Source of the DNA: Chitinophagales bacterium
GTDB taxonomy: Bacteria; Bacteroidota; Bacteroidia; Chitinophagales; UBA8649
DNA length: 64,000 nt
Direction of reading: 5' to 3'
Assembly: GCA_020635975.1 (NCBI GenBank)
Contig: JACJYT010000002.1
Coordinates: 186,001 to 250,000 of the forward strand
The notes beneath the pieces were generated by a model. The model saw only the letters and a program-made list of their open reading frames with translations, was not told the origin of the DNA and ran no database searches. The stretch's first letter is position 1, and each line of letters begins with the position of its first letter. The position numbers and the translations under genes were made by a program. Shown here piece after piece: positions 36,600-45,680 of this stretch.

Positions 36600-37277
36600 G
36601 TGGAAGCCTTATTAAGTAATATTCAGATTCAGGTTAATGAAAAAATTTTTCAGAAAGATCCTACTTCCTCCGATCTAGGTCAAAAGATCCTCAGAGAATC
36701 TTTAAGTATGATTGATGAACTGGGTCTAGAAAATTTCACCTTCAAAAAGTTGGCATTGCGGCTAAACACAACCGAAAGCTCTATCTATCGCTACTTTGAG
36801 AATAAACATAAGTTACTCATCTATCATGTCTCATGGTATTGGTCGTGGTTATCGTACCGCTTGGTTTTTGCCACAGCTAATATGCAAGACCCTAGTGCCA
36901 AACTAGAAAAGGCGATACATCTTCTTGTTCATCCATGCCAAGGCTATGAAGATCTGAAAACTTATGATATTAAGACCTTGCAAAGAATAATCATTCATGA
37001 ATCTTCTAAGGCCTACCTCACCAAAGAAGTAGATGAAGATAATAAAGAAGGATTTTTTAGTGCCTACAAGGATTTTTGTAGTCGACTAGTAGCTTTTATT
37101 AAAGAATCGCAACCCGCCTATAAATTTCCTTCTTCTTTAGTGGCTACCACCATTGAAGGCATCCATCTTCAAAAATACTTTAAAGAACACTTGCCTAGCT
37201 TAAGTGATGCCAAAAAGGGAGATCAAGATATAGAGCTTATGTTTTCTAAATTTATTCTAAACACTATTAACCACTAA
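36600..37277 (+). CDS. TetR-family regulator
   Basis: The 225-residue protein has an N-terminal TetR helix-turn-helix: ILRESLSMIDELGLENFTFKKL and the recognition part LNTTESSIYRYFENKHKLL (about 44-62), then a helical ligand-binding domain rich in Trp and Tyr near 77-90 (YHVSWYWSWLSYRLVF). The start is a GTG at 36600; no ATG lies before the DNA-binding domain. It is followed 6 bp later by the ABC-exporter gene, so it probably controls the four-gene cluster 36.6-41.7 kb. Confidence 0.88.
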   Translation: MEALLSNIQIQVNEKIFQKDPTSSDLGQKILRESLSMIDELGLENFTFKKLALRLNTTESSIYRYFENKHKLLIYHVSWYWSWLSYRLVFATANMQDPSAKLEKAIHLLVHPCQGYEDLKTYDIKTLQRIIIHESSKAYLTKEVDEDNKEGFFSAYKDFCSRLVAFIKESQPAYKFPSSLVATTIEGIHLQKYFKEHLPSLSDAKKGDQDIELMFSKFILNTINH

Positions 37278-37283
37278 GATATT

Positions 37284-38999
37284 ATGAGCATGTCGCCAAT
37301 TAGAAGATTTCTAGGCTTACTTTCCTCAGAGAAAGAATCGGTAAAGAAAATATACCTCTATGCAATTTTTAACGGTCTAGTTGCTTTGTCCTTGCCTCTG
37401 GGTATTCAGGCAATTATATCGTTTATTCAAACCGGACAAATAAGCGCAAGCTGGCTAGTATTGGTGTTTTTTGTTGTTTTGGGAATTTTATTAGCAGGTT
37501 GGCTACAAGTACTGCAGTTGAAAACTTCTGAGGAAATTCAACAAAGAATTTATGCGAAATCGGCACTGGAACTAGCTTATAGAATTCCAAGTATTAAATC
37601 GGAAGAAATGTATCCCTTTTATGCACCAGAGTTGGCGAATAGATTTTTTGATACCCTTACCATACAAAAAGGACTGTCTAAAATTTTAATAGACTTTACC
37701 TCTGCTCTTATGCAGATTTTATTCGGATTGATTTTACTTTCTTTCTACCACCCATTCTTTATTATACTTGGATTGGTTCTGAGTTTTTTATTGTTCTTAA
37801 TTATTTGGTTTACCTTCTCCGAAGGACTAGAATCGAGTATTAAAGAATCAAAATTTAAGTATCAAACAGCGCATTGGTTAGAAGAAATTGCCCGTTCTGT
37901 TTTTTCCTTCAAGTTAAGTGGAAATAGCGATTTGCACGTAGAGAAAACGGATCTCATTGCCAGCAAGTACTTGAATGCCCGTGCCAAACACTTTAGTGTT
38001 TTGCTAAAGCAATATTGGAGCATGATAGGTTTTAAAGCCTTTTTGGCCTTAATGCTTTTGTTAATTGGGGGTTTTTTAGTTATTAATCAAAACATGAATA
38101 TCGGACAATTTGTGGCGGCAGAGATTGTTATTTTACTTGTGCTTGGTTCGGTAGAAAAGTTGATTCTTAGTGCCGAAACCATATATGATGTATTAACCGC
38201 CTTTGATAAAATTGGAGCAATAACCGATTTGAAATTGGAAAATCACGACAAGGCCTTGCTTAAGTTTAGCTGCGAAACTTCTGGTTTAGATTTGGAATTA
38301 AAAGAGGTATGTTTTAACTATCCAGGGAGGACATTGCAAGTATTGCACAATATCAATTTAAAGATTGAAAAAGGAACTAAAGTCTGCCTAATAGGATCCA
38401 ATTCTTCTGGAAAGGCAAGCTTGTTAAATATTGCTAGTACGCTCTATATGCCTTGTTCTGGAATAGTGAAATTTCAAGGTCTACATAGCACCGATTTGAA
38501 TTGGAAAGAATTGCGCGCCTACATAGGTTCCTATTTAGAAAGTGAAGAATTGTTTGAAGGTACTCTATACGAAAACATATCTCTTAATAGAGCTTCTGTA
38601 AGTCCAGAGGATGTACTTTGGAGTATAGAAAATACCTGCTTACAAGACTTTTTAGAAAGTCAAGCCGACGGTTTAAACACCATTTTAAAACCCACGGGAA
38701 AGAGTTTATCCAAAAGCGTGATCCAGAAAATATTACTTGCACGGAGCATAGTAATAAAGCCTAAACTCCTAATTCTTGGCAATAATTTGAATAGTTTAGC
38801 TTCTATCGACAAACAAAAAATAGTAAGTTTTATTACTTCTAAGGACAATCCGTGGACGATCTTGTGTTCTTCTAATGATGCCTATTTAGCATCTAAATGT
38901 GATCAATTAGTTTATATGAAAGATGGAAAAATTGTAGAAAGTGGATCTTTCGAAGATTTAGTAAAAATTGAGGACCTTAAAAATATTTTGTATGCTTAA
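37284..38999 (+). CDS. ABC exporter with degenerate nucleotide-binding domain
   Basis: The 571-residue protein has the layout of a half-size exporter: about six membrane helices (residues 20-310) and a C-terminal ABC domain (about 330-571). Its ATPase motifs are altered at almost every key residue. Walker A is GSNSSGKAS (371-379) with Ala378 instead of Ser/Thr; Q-loop Gln is Glu-like (SYLESEELF); the signature LSGGQ is LSKSV (475-479); Walker B ends ILGNN, with Gly499 and Asn500 for the Asp-Glu pair; and the H-loop His is missing (TILCSSND). The fold is otherwise kept, with ENI and LLARS blocks. It sits between TetR and HlyD genes and overlaps HlyD by 8 bp. It may have lost ATP hydrolysis, or work with a partner encoded elsewhere. 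Confidence 0.88.
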   Translation: MSMSPIRRFLGLLSSEKESVKKIYLYAIFNGLVALSLPLGIQAIISFIQTGQISASWLVLVFFVVLGILLAGWLQVLQLKTSEEIQQRIYAKSALELAYRIPSIKSEEMYPFYAPELANRFFDTLTIQKGLSKILIDFTSALMQILFGLILLSFYHPFFIILGLVLSFLLFLIIWFTFSEGLESSIKESKFKYQTAHWLEEIARSVFSFKLSGNSDLHVEKTDLIASKYLNARAKHFSVLLKQYWSMIGFKAFLALMLLLIGGFLVINQNMNIGQFVAAEIVILLVLGSVEKLILSAETIYDVLTAFDKIGAITDLKLENHDKALLKFSCETSGLDLELKEVCFNYPGRTLQVLHNINLKIEKGTKVCLIGSNSSGKASLLNIASTLYMPCSGIVKFQGLHSTDLNWKELRAYIGSYLESEELFEGTLYENISLNRASVSPEDVLWSIENTCLQDFLESQADGLNTILKPTGKSLSKSVIQKILLARSIVIKPKLLILGNNLNSLASIDKQKIVSFITSKDNPWTILCSSNDAYLASKCDQLVYMKDGKIVESGSFEDLVKIEDLKNILYA

Positions 39000-40347
39000 T
39001 ATTACGAAAAACTCTATAAGCGGAAGCTTTGAAAGCTCCAAGTACAAAAGCTTAAAGTTCATAGATAAGGGAATAAAATCGAATGTTCTAGGCAAGTTGT
39101 CTGGCCTCAGTTTACTCTTATTAATATTCTTGTCGTTTCTACCATGGACACAGAACATTAGTGCAAAAGGAATGGTTACGGCCTTGCAACCAGATCAACG
39201 TCCTCAAACCATACACTCTATTATTCCGGGTAGAATTGAAGAGTGGATGGTAAGCGAAGGGCAGTTTGTGAAAAGAGGGGATACTGTGGCTCTATTATCG
39301 GAGATTAAAGAAGATTACTTTGACCCGAATTTGGTGGAGAATGTAGAGCAACAAATAAAGGCCAAGGAGCTTGGGGTGAAATCTTACATGGACAAGGTGA
39401 ATGCCTTAGATAACCAAATTGATGCCCTAATTCAAAATGAAATTCTGAAAAAGGAAGAATCAAAAAACAAGATTGAGCAATCTCGTTTAAAAGTGATGAC
39501 CGATTCTATTGATTTGATTGCAGAGAAGGCCAATCTAGAAATTGCCAAAGAGCAGTTGAATCGTATGGAAGAGTTGTATAGCGAAGGTTTAAAATCGCTT
39601 ACCGACTTGGAAGGGAAGCGCTTGAAATATCAAGAAGCTTTAGCAAAGAAGATTTCTCAAGAGAATAAGCTCTTAAGCAGCAGGAATGAGCTAATTAATG
39701 CCAAGGTGGTTTTTAACAATATCAACAATGAGTTTGCAGATAAAATTGCCAAGGCAGAAAGTGAAAAATACGCTTCGCTTTCGGCCATGTACGATACGGA
39801 AACCCAGGTGAGCAAATTACAAAACCAATATGTGAATTATGCGATAAGATCGGGTTTGTATTACATTATTGCTCCCCAAGATGGTTACATTACGAAAGCC
39901 TTTGTAAATGGCATCGGCGAAAATATTAAGGAAGGTCAGGCGCTGATGAGCATTATGCCTGCCAATGCCGATTTAGCCGTAGAGATTTTTGTTAAACCCA
40001 TGGACTTACCCTTACTTCAGAAGGAGCAAAAAGTTCGCTTGCAATTTGATGGCTGGCCAGCTTTGGTTTTTAGTGGTTGGGAAGGAGCTAGTTTTGGAAC
40101 CTTTGGTGGAAAAATAGTAGCAATTGATAATTTCACTAATGATAAAAATCTTTATAGAGTGCTGGTTGCCCCCGATCCCGACGAAGAGGCATGGCCAGAT
40201 GCCATCCGTGTTGGAGCCGGGGCTTTGGGAATAGCTATGTTAAATAATGTTCCGATTGCTTATGAAGTGTGGCGTCAAATAAACGGATTCCCACCAAATT
40301 ACTATGAAGCTAAGAAGGACAATTTAAGCATAGAGGAAAAGAAATAG
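38992..40347 (+). CDS. HlyD-family periplasmic adaptor of ABC exporter
   Basis: A protein of about 451 residues with one N-terminal membrane helix (LSGLSLLLLIFLSFLPW), a lipoyl half-motif (TIHSIIPGRIEEWMVSEGQFVKRGDTVALL), a long coiled-coil region (about 100-270) and the second lipoyl half (GLYYIIAPQDGYITKAFVNGIGENIKEG). This is the type I secretion/ABC-exporter adaptor architecture linking inner-membrane transporter to TolC. I chose the ATG at 38992, which overlaps the end of the ABC gene by 8 bp; the TTG at 38968 has no support. The TolC gene follows 1 bp later. Confidence 0.9.
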   Translation: MLNITKNSISGSFESSKYKSLKFIDKGIKSNVLGKLSGLSLLLLIFLSFLPWTQNISAKGMVTALQPDQRPQTIHSIIPGRIEEWMVSEGQFVKRGDTVALLSEIKEDYFDPNLVENVEQQIKAKELGVKSYMDKVNALDNQIDALIQNEILKKEESKNKIEQSRLKVMTDSIDLIAEKANLEIAKEQLNRMEELYSEGLKSLTDLEGKRLKYQEALAKKISQENKLLSSRNELINAKVVFNNINNEFADKIAKAESEKYASLSAMYDTETQVSKLQNQYVNYAIRSGLYYIIAPQDGYITKAFVNGIGENIKEGQALMSIMPANADLAVEIFVKPMDLPLLQKEQKVRLQFDGWPALVFSGWEGASFGTFGGKIVAIDNFTNDKNLYRVLVAPDPDEEAWPDAIRVGAGALGIAMLNNVPIAYEVWRQINGFPPNYYEAKKDNLSIEEKK

Positions 40348-40348
40348 A

Positions 40349-41734
40349 ATGAAAAGCTTTTGGATATTATTACTAAGTATAGTTTTTGGTTTTGCACAAG
40401 CGCAAGAGCTGCTAAGTGAAGAGAATTATATAAAATTGGTATTGCAAAACCATCCCTTGGCAAAGCAAGCAGATTGGATGGAATCACAGGGTTTTGCCAA
40501 ATTACTAAAGGCTAAAGGCTGGTTTGATCCAAAGGTGGATTTGGCTTATGATCAGAAGAATTTTGATGATAAGAACTATTTTCAAACCCTAGCTAGTCAG
40601 GTAAAAATTCCTACTTGGATAGGAGCTGATGTGAAGTTTGCCTACAATTGGAATGCTGGCTTGTATATCAATCCAGAGAATAACATTCCATCTAATGGCT
40701 TAATAAGTGCGGGAATTGAGTTGCCAATACTTCAAGGCTTAATATTCGACAAGCGTAGAGCGGATTTACAGCAAGGAAAGAACTACGCTCAAATGGGAAG
40801 TTTGGAACGAGCACAAGCATTAAATGAATTGGTATATGAAGCCTCTAAAGCTTATTGGATGTGGTATGAGGCATACCAAATTAGACAAATTGCAGAAGAA
40901 GGCTTAAAGCTAGCGGAAAACACCTTCCAGTTGGTAAAGTCTAGCTATGCCTTGGGCGATAAAGCCGCTATAGATACTTTGGAGGCTTTGATTCAGGTGC
41001 AAAATAGAAAGATTGATTTGAGCAGTGCTGAAATGGCTTATTTTAATAATAAATTGTGGGCATCCTCCTTTTTGTGGTTAGAAAGTGGCGAAGCAGCAGA
41101 GCTTCAAGCAGCAACGATTCCAGAGCTATTTATACTAGATGCCTTGGATCTGAATAGCTATATACAAACTTTAGAAGGGAAAGAGGATTCTTTATTAGCA
41201 AGTAATCCTAAGTTGCAATGGTATGCTTTTAAAATTAAGAATTTTGAAATAGAGAAGCGCCTGAAAAAGGAAATGGTTAAACCTCAGCTAAGTCTTGGCT
41301 ACAATTTTTTAAACCAACCTTTAGAAAAGACCCCTTTCGATCAATTTAATATTGCAAATTATAAGTGGAATTTAAAATTTAGTATGCCTATCTTTTTGAG
41401 AAAGGAGCGTGCAGATCTTAAAATTACTTCTGCAGATTTAGCCGCCTCTGAATTAGAATTTAAAAATCTTCAATTGCAACAAAGAAATAAGTTATTGAGT
41501 GTTCAAAATAAAATTCTAGTTTATCAAGATCAAATCACTTTGAATTCCAAGAATTTGGAGGATAATAAAAACCTAGTACTAGCAGAAAAGAAAAAATTTA
41601 GCATCGGCGAAAGTAGCTTATTCTTGGTCAATTACAGAGAAATAAACTTGTTGAAAGTAATGCAAAAACAGGCAGAAATTGAAGCTAAATTAAAAACGAC
41701 TCTTGCCGAGTTAGAATATACTATTGGTTGGTAG
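40349..41734 (+). CDS. TolC-family outer-membrane channel
   Basis: This 461-residue protein has a signal peptide (SIVFGFAQAQE) and the repeated helix-rich pattern of TolC/OEP proteins: LVLQNHPLAKQADWM at the front, ISAGIELPILQG as a beta-strand region, and a second half with IKNFEIEKRLKKEM, a strand pair near YKWNLKFSMPIFLRKER and a long helical end. It provides the outer-membrane exit for the ABC-HlyD cluster in which it is last. A gap of 3 bp separates it from a convergent gene. Confidence 0.9.
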   Translation: MKSFWILLLSIVFGFAQAQELLSEENYIKLVLQNHPLAKQADWMESQGFAKLLKAKGWFDPKVDLAYDQKNFDDKNYFQTLASQVKIPTWIGADVKFAYNWNAGLYINPENNIPSNGLISAGIELPILQGLIFDKRRADLQQGKNYAQMGSLERAQALNELVYEASKAYWMWYEAYQIRQIAEEGLKLAENTFQLVKSSYALGDKAAIDTLEALIQVQNRKIDLSSAEMAYFNNKLWASSFLWLESGEAAELQAATIPELFILDALDLNSYIQTLEGKEDSLLASNPKLQWYAFKIKNFEIEKRLKKEMVKPQLSLGYNFLNQPLEKTPFDQFNIANYKWNLKFSMPIFLRKERADLKITSADLAASELEFKNLQLQQRNKLLSVQNKILVYQDQITLNSKNLEDNKNLVLAEKKKFSIGESSLFLVNYREINLLKVMQKQAEIEAKLKTTLAELEYTIGW

Positions 41735-41737
41735 TCT

Positions 41738-41965
41738 TTATATTTTATCTATCTCTTGCGCTAGCTGTCTATCTTTCTCTGTAATGGTATTACCAGCATC
41801 GTGCGTGGTAAGCTCTATGCGAACTTGGTTATAAACATTGGTCCAATTCGGGTGGTGATTATGTGCCTCCGCTAAGAAAGCTACTCGAGTCATAAAGGCA
41901 AAAGCCTCTTGAAAATTGCTAAAAGTGAAGTCTTTCACTAGTTTATTGTCTCTTTCTTCCCACAT
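41738..41965 (-). CDS. Pterin-4a-carbinolamine dehydratase
   Basis: This 75-residue protein carries the family signature: AFMTRVAFLAEAHNHHPNW with the conserved His-His-Pro, then YNQVRIELTTHDAGN and a C-terminal LAQEID helix. The enzyme dehydrates 4a-hydroxytetrahydrobiopterin formed by aromatic amino acid hydroxylases; in bacteria it may also serve folate or pterin recycling. The length is slightly below the usual 95-110 residues because the N-terminal extension is short. It is 14 bp downstream of the M42 peptidase gene. Confidence 0.93.
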   Translation of the reverse strand: MWEERDNKLVKDFTFSNFQEAFAFMTRVAFLAEAHNHHPNWTNVYNQVRIELTTHDAGNTITEKDRQLAQEIDKI

Positions 41966-41979
41966 GAACTTACTCTTTT

Positions 41980-43032
41980 TTATAGATGTGCCCAGTTAAA
42001 ACTATCTAGTTCGCTAACGCAGGCTTTCAATAAATCGATGCTCAGGCGAATATCTTTTTTATGACACATTTCAATTACTTGGTGTATGTGTCTAGTTGGT
42101 ATAGATACAGCGCCGGCAATGGTGCCATATTTGGCCATTCTTTGCATTCCTGCTGTGTCGGTTCCTCCAGCTGTTAATATTTCTGGCTGCCATTTAATTT
42201 TATGTTTGGTGGCGGTTTCTTTCATGTAACGAACCATTCTGGTATCGCAAACGGTAGAGCCATCCATAATTTTAATAGCAGTTCCTTCGCCCATTTTAGT
42301 AATTTGCTCATGAGCGCTTGAGCCCGGCACATCAAAGGCTATAGTAGTGTCTAAGCCAAAGCTGAAATGTGGTTCAATATGATGACCAGCAACCGTTGCT
42401 CCCCTAATTCCTATCTCTTCTTGCACCGTAAATACGCCATATAAATCGTAAGGCACTTCTTCGTTATGTAGTTCCTTCAAAGTTTCTAGTAAGATAAAAA
42501 CGGATACTCTATTATCTAGCGATTTGGCATTAACGCAATCGCCCATTTCTATTAACCCCCTTTGTCTAGTAATAGGGTTTCCTATTTCTATATACTTTTC
42601 TACTTCGGCTTTTTTCATACCCATATCGATGAAAAAATCTGTTGTTTTTAGGCTTTTTGTTCTCTCCTCTGGAGTCATAACATGAATGGGCTTACTTCCC
42701 ATAACACCAACTAAATCTTTTTTACCATGAACAATTACCCTTTGTGCAGTAAGTGTTTTCGGATCGAAACCTCCAAGCGTATGAAAACGAACAAAGCCAT
42801 TATCATCAATACCTGTAACAATGAAGCCAATTTCATCTAGGTGAGCAGCCACCATGGTTCTCTTGCTCGAATCTTTGCCTTTTTTGAGCGCAATTAAATT
42901 GCCCATAGCATCGATGCTTAGTTCGTCTACATAAGGAGCAACTTGTTCTTTAATAAAATTTCTTATTTCATTTTCAAAACCTGGTGCTCCAGGAGTTTCT
43001 GTAATGGTAGCCAATAGAGGAACGTTAATCAT
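41980..43032 (-). CDS. M42-family metallo-aminopeptidase
   Basis: The 350-residue protein fits M42 glutamyl/TET-like aminopeptidases, which are cytosolic and often dodecameric. Metal and catalytic segments are AAHLDEIGFIVTGI (first His/Asp), SLDNRVSVF (bridging Asp), VQEEIGIRGA (catalytic Glu and metal Glu), SFGLDTTIAFDVPG (Asp), and ILTAGGTDTAGMQ with RHIHQVIEM (His) at the end. It degrades peptides to free amino acids. The gene is a member of the leftward run ending in the pterin dehydratase. Confidence 0.93.
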   Translation of the reverse strand: MINVPLLATITETPGAPGFENEIRNFIKEQVAPYVDELSIDAMGNLIALKKGKDSSKRTMVAAHLDEIGFIVTGIDDNGFVRFHTLGGFDPKTLTAQRVIVHGKKDLVGVMGSKPIHVMTPEERTKSLKTTDFFIDMGMKKAEVEKYIEIGNPITRQRGLIEMGDCVNAKSLDNRVSVFILLETLKELHNEEVPYDLYGVFTVQEEIGIRGATVAGHHIEPHFSFGLDTTIAFDVPGSSAHEQITKMGEGTAIKIMDGSTVCDTRMVRYMKETATKHKIKWQPEILTAGGTDTAGMQRMAKYGTIAGAVSIPTRHIHQVIEMCHKKDIRLSIDLLKACVSELDSFNWAHL

Positions 43033-43101
43033 ATCGTAGAATTAATTTGGCCCACAAAGGTAAGGCCTTCTTTTAGAAATTCCAATATTTAAGTTCTTGC
43101 T

Positions 43102-43998
43102 CTACCTTTTGATATTTTCTTTATAAACAAAGGTTTTTTCTGTTCGGTTTAGAATGGATTCTATGGGGGTATCTACCCATTCTATGCCATTGTAGTTTTT
43201 TAAAGATTGGAATCCAATAGTTTTAAGTTTTTCAAGAGCGAAATCAAAACCTAGACTTATTTCTGAGGGCATGTGTGCGTCTGAGTTTAATACAATTGGA
43301 ATTTCTTTTTTTGCAATTTCTTCCAGTATCCATGTTGAGGGATATAAATCCTTCGACTTTCCTTTGTACCAACCGCGTGTATTTACTTCTATAAAGGAAG
43401 AAGAAATTTTAATAGTGTTTAAAGTATTATCAATTTCTTCTTTGTACCAAGCTTCCTGCTCATCAAAATAAGGGAAATACTTGTTGTGCATTTTTATTTT
43501 ATCTAAATGTCCGATTATAGTATATTGTTCTTCTCTTACCATTTTTCGGATGTATTGATAATACTTTTTAATAACTTTTTGAATATCACCTTGGAAGATT
43601 TCATCCAAGCCAAGCTTAAATTTTCTGTGGCTATCGTCTATAGCCCAGGGCGTCCCATCAGCAAAGTAATCTAAGAAATGAACTGAACCGATGGTATAAT
43701 CAAGTGCAAGCTGTTTTAAGCTTTCTCTTCGTTCATCAGAAATTTTTGGAAGGTAATCTATTTCTAAACTTTTCCATATCATCAATTCTTCTTTCCATTT
43801 GTTTTTTAGGTAATCAATTCTACGCAAATAATCTTGAATTTGATTATTGGGCATGGCCCACTGACAAGCAAAGGGAAGCGGCGCATGAGAGGAGAAACCA
43901 TAGCCAGTAAAACCTAGGTTTATCGCTTCAAGAATATAGTCTTCTAAGGGGTTACTGCCATCGCAATAATTGCTGTGGCTATGATAATTCGTTAGCAT
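43102..43998 (-). CDS. PHP-domain phosphatase, histidinol-phosphatase-like
   Basis: The 298-residue protein has the PHP metal-binding layout: NYHSHSNYCDG (first His pair), SSHAPLPF, GSVHFLDYF (His), IIGHLDKIKMHNKYF (His) and the final NSDAHMPSE (Asp-His). It resembles HisK-type histidinol-phosphate phosphatases but no histidine genes lie near, so another phosphoester substrate is possible. Its first 20 bases overlap the end of the acyltransferase gene, suggesting coupled translation. Confidence 0.83.
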   Translation of the reverse strand: MLTNYHSHSNYCDGSNPLEDYILEAINLGFTGYGFSSHAPLPFACQWAMPNNQIQDYLRRIDYLKNKWKEELMIWKSLEIDYLPKISDERRESLKQLALDYTIGSVHFLDYFADGTPWAIDDSHRKFKLGLDEIFQGDIQKVIKKYYQYIRKMVREEQYTIIGHLDKIKMHNKYFPYFDEQEAWYKEEIDNTLNTIKISSSFIEVNTRGWYKGKSKDLYPSTWILEEIAKKEIPIVLNSDAHMPSEISLGFDFALEKLKTIGFQSLKNYNGIEWVDTPIESILNRTEKTFVYKENIKR

Positions 43999-45601
43999 AA
44001 TCTATGTTTTTAGTATCTGTAAAAAGATGGAAGTTTTCCTTTGGAAGTTCTTTTACCCTAGTAAGTATAAAGCCATCTAGAGCCTGATTAAAATTAGGAT
44101 CCACATTGAAGCTAATGATTTTAGCATTTTGTGCAAAATACTTTTTTAACAAAATTGGAATTCTAGTATGCTTCGGGTCAATATCTTCAATTAATTGATC
44201 TAAAAGTTTTAGCTTATTGTTGGTGCAATCTACTAAAATCTCCGTTTGAAGCCTAGGCGTGTCGGCACGAAAGGCTTTTCTTGGACTTACCTCTTTTGCA
44301 AGTTTTGTGTCCCAGTGATATTTTTTGATGTATTTTACGATAAGCCCTTTTGATGCATGTGAGTATGAATTACTTATACTAACAGGTCCAATCATATAAC
44401 GTACTTTAGGGTGATTCTTAAGATAGTTTAGAATGCCACACCACAAAAGAAATAAAGGCAAGCGCTGATTTTGGTAGTCTAGAGAAACAAAAGATCTACC
44501 TAGTTCAATACTTTGCTTAAGCACTAGTTCAAAGCTTTTCTTCATCTTAAAAAGAGAATGTAAGTAAAATCCTTTTTTTCCTAAAGTTTGCATAATATAA
44601 TCGCCATCTCCAATTCTATATGCTCCTGCAATTTTTTTGTTCACTCGATCGTATAAGAAGAGATGCAAATAGTGCAAGTCGTAGATATCTAAATCCATGC
44701 TTTCATTGGTTCCTTCGCCAATGTTTCTGAAACTCTCTTCTCTTAATCTTCCTATTTCTTGAATTGTATTTGGGATCTTTTTTGCTTTACATAGATAAAG
44801 ATTGAAATCTCCTCTGGAGCTTATAAGATTGGTATCTGAGATGGCATTGAGTTCGCGATCAATGAGCTCGGGAGAGATTGGCGCTATTAGTTCTTCTGAT
44901 TTTAGCTTGTCGTAGAACAAATCTATTTTCAGTTTAGAACCTAGGCCATATAGTTTAGCTCGTAGAAATTGACTGAATTTATTGGAATTGGAAAAATGAT
45001 AAAGCTTTTTATGAATGGCTTTCCCAATAATTATTTTTACATCCAAGCCTTTTTTATCAATTAAGCTAAACAGCATCTCTTTTGAAAAGCTAGAAGGGTC
45101 TAAGCCGTTTAAGAACTTAATTAAATTTCTATTTTCTAAATGGATGTAAATTGGAATTATGGGTAAATCAAGTTGGTAGAGTTCTTTTAGAATAGCCTTG
45201 TCCCATTTACTATCTGTTAAACCATTTTCTCTTCCTTCATAATTGGAGCAATTGCCCACTGGAAAAAGACTATAGGAAGTAGATTCTTCCTTTGCAAATC
45301 GCAAAGAAAGCAGGTTGTTATCCTTCATTCTATTTTGATAAAAAGCAGAACTATCCGCTAAGAAAGTGTTGTTTAAAAATCGATAGTCTATTCTCCTTTG
45401 CTCTAGTATATAAGCTATTAGGTACTCTTCTATAAAACCAATTGGCCTGTTCGAAATGCTTATAAAGGCTTGTTCATTTGGAATTTTGAGTAGGTCTTTT
45501 GTCTCAAAGTTTAACTTGAAATTTGGAGTATCAAAGAATTTTTTAAATTCAAGTTCCTTGCTTATTCTATTTGGATAAAGCGGAGTGACTAGATCATTCA
45601 T
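43979..45601 (-). CDS. Two-domain lipid acyltransferase-like protein (PlsC-like plus GNAT/OlsB-like)
   Basis: The 540-residue protein combines two parts. The N-terminal part (about 1-230) resembles PlsC-type acyltransferases, but the usual NHPxGxxD catalytic motif reads ISNRPIGFIEEYL, with Arg for His and Glu for Asp. The C-terminal part (about 265-520) resembles OlsB-type GNAT N-acyltransferases: EIGRLREESFRNIGEG, FLYDRVNKKIAGAYRIGDG and LGRSFVSLDYQNQRLPLFLLW. Similar two-domain proteins (OlsF-type) make ornithine or other aminolipids. Given the damaged first motif, only the second activity can be supported. It overlaps the PHP gene. Confidence 0.75.
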   Translation of the reverse strand: MNDLVTPLYPNRISKELEFKKFFDTPNFKLNFETKDLLKIPNEQAFISISNRPIGFIEEYLIAYILEQRRIDYRFLNNTFLADSSAFYQNRMKDNNLLSLRFAKEESTSYSLFPVGNCSNYEGRENGLTDSKWDKAILKELYQLDLPIIPIYIHLENRNLIKFLNGLDPSSFSKEMLFSLIDKKGLDVKIIIGKAIHKKLYHFSNSNKFSQFLRAKLYGLGSKLKIDLFYDKLKSEELIAPISPELIDRELNAISDTNLISSRGDFNLYLCKAKKIPNTIQEIGRLREESFRNIGEGTNESMDLDIYDLHYLHLFLYDRVNKKIAGAYRIGDGDYIMQTLGKKGFYLHSLFKMKKSFELVLKQSIELGRSFVSLDYQNQRLPLFLLWCGILNYLKNHPKVRYMIGPVSISNSYSHASKGLIVKYIKKYHWDTKLAKEVSPRKAFRADTPRLQTEILVDCTNNKLKLLDQLIEDIDPKHTRIPILLKKYFAQNAKIISFNVDPNFNQALDGFILTRVKELPKENFHLFTDTKNIDYANELS

Positions 45602-45680
45602 TAAAGCTATATTTTATTCAAAGTAAATATTTAGATGTAAGTTGAATTTTAAACTGTCGTTGTTTTATTATAATCTTTAA

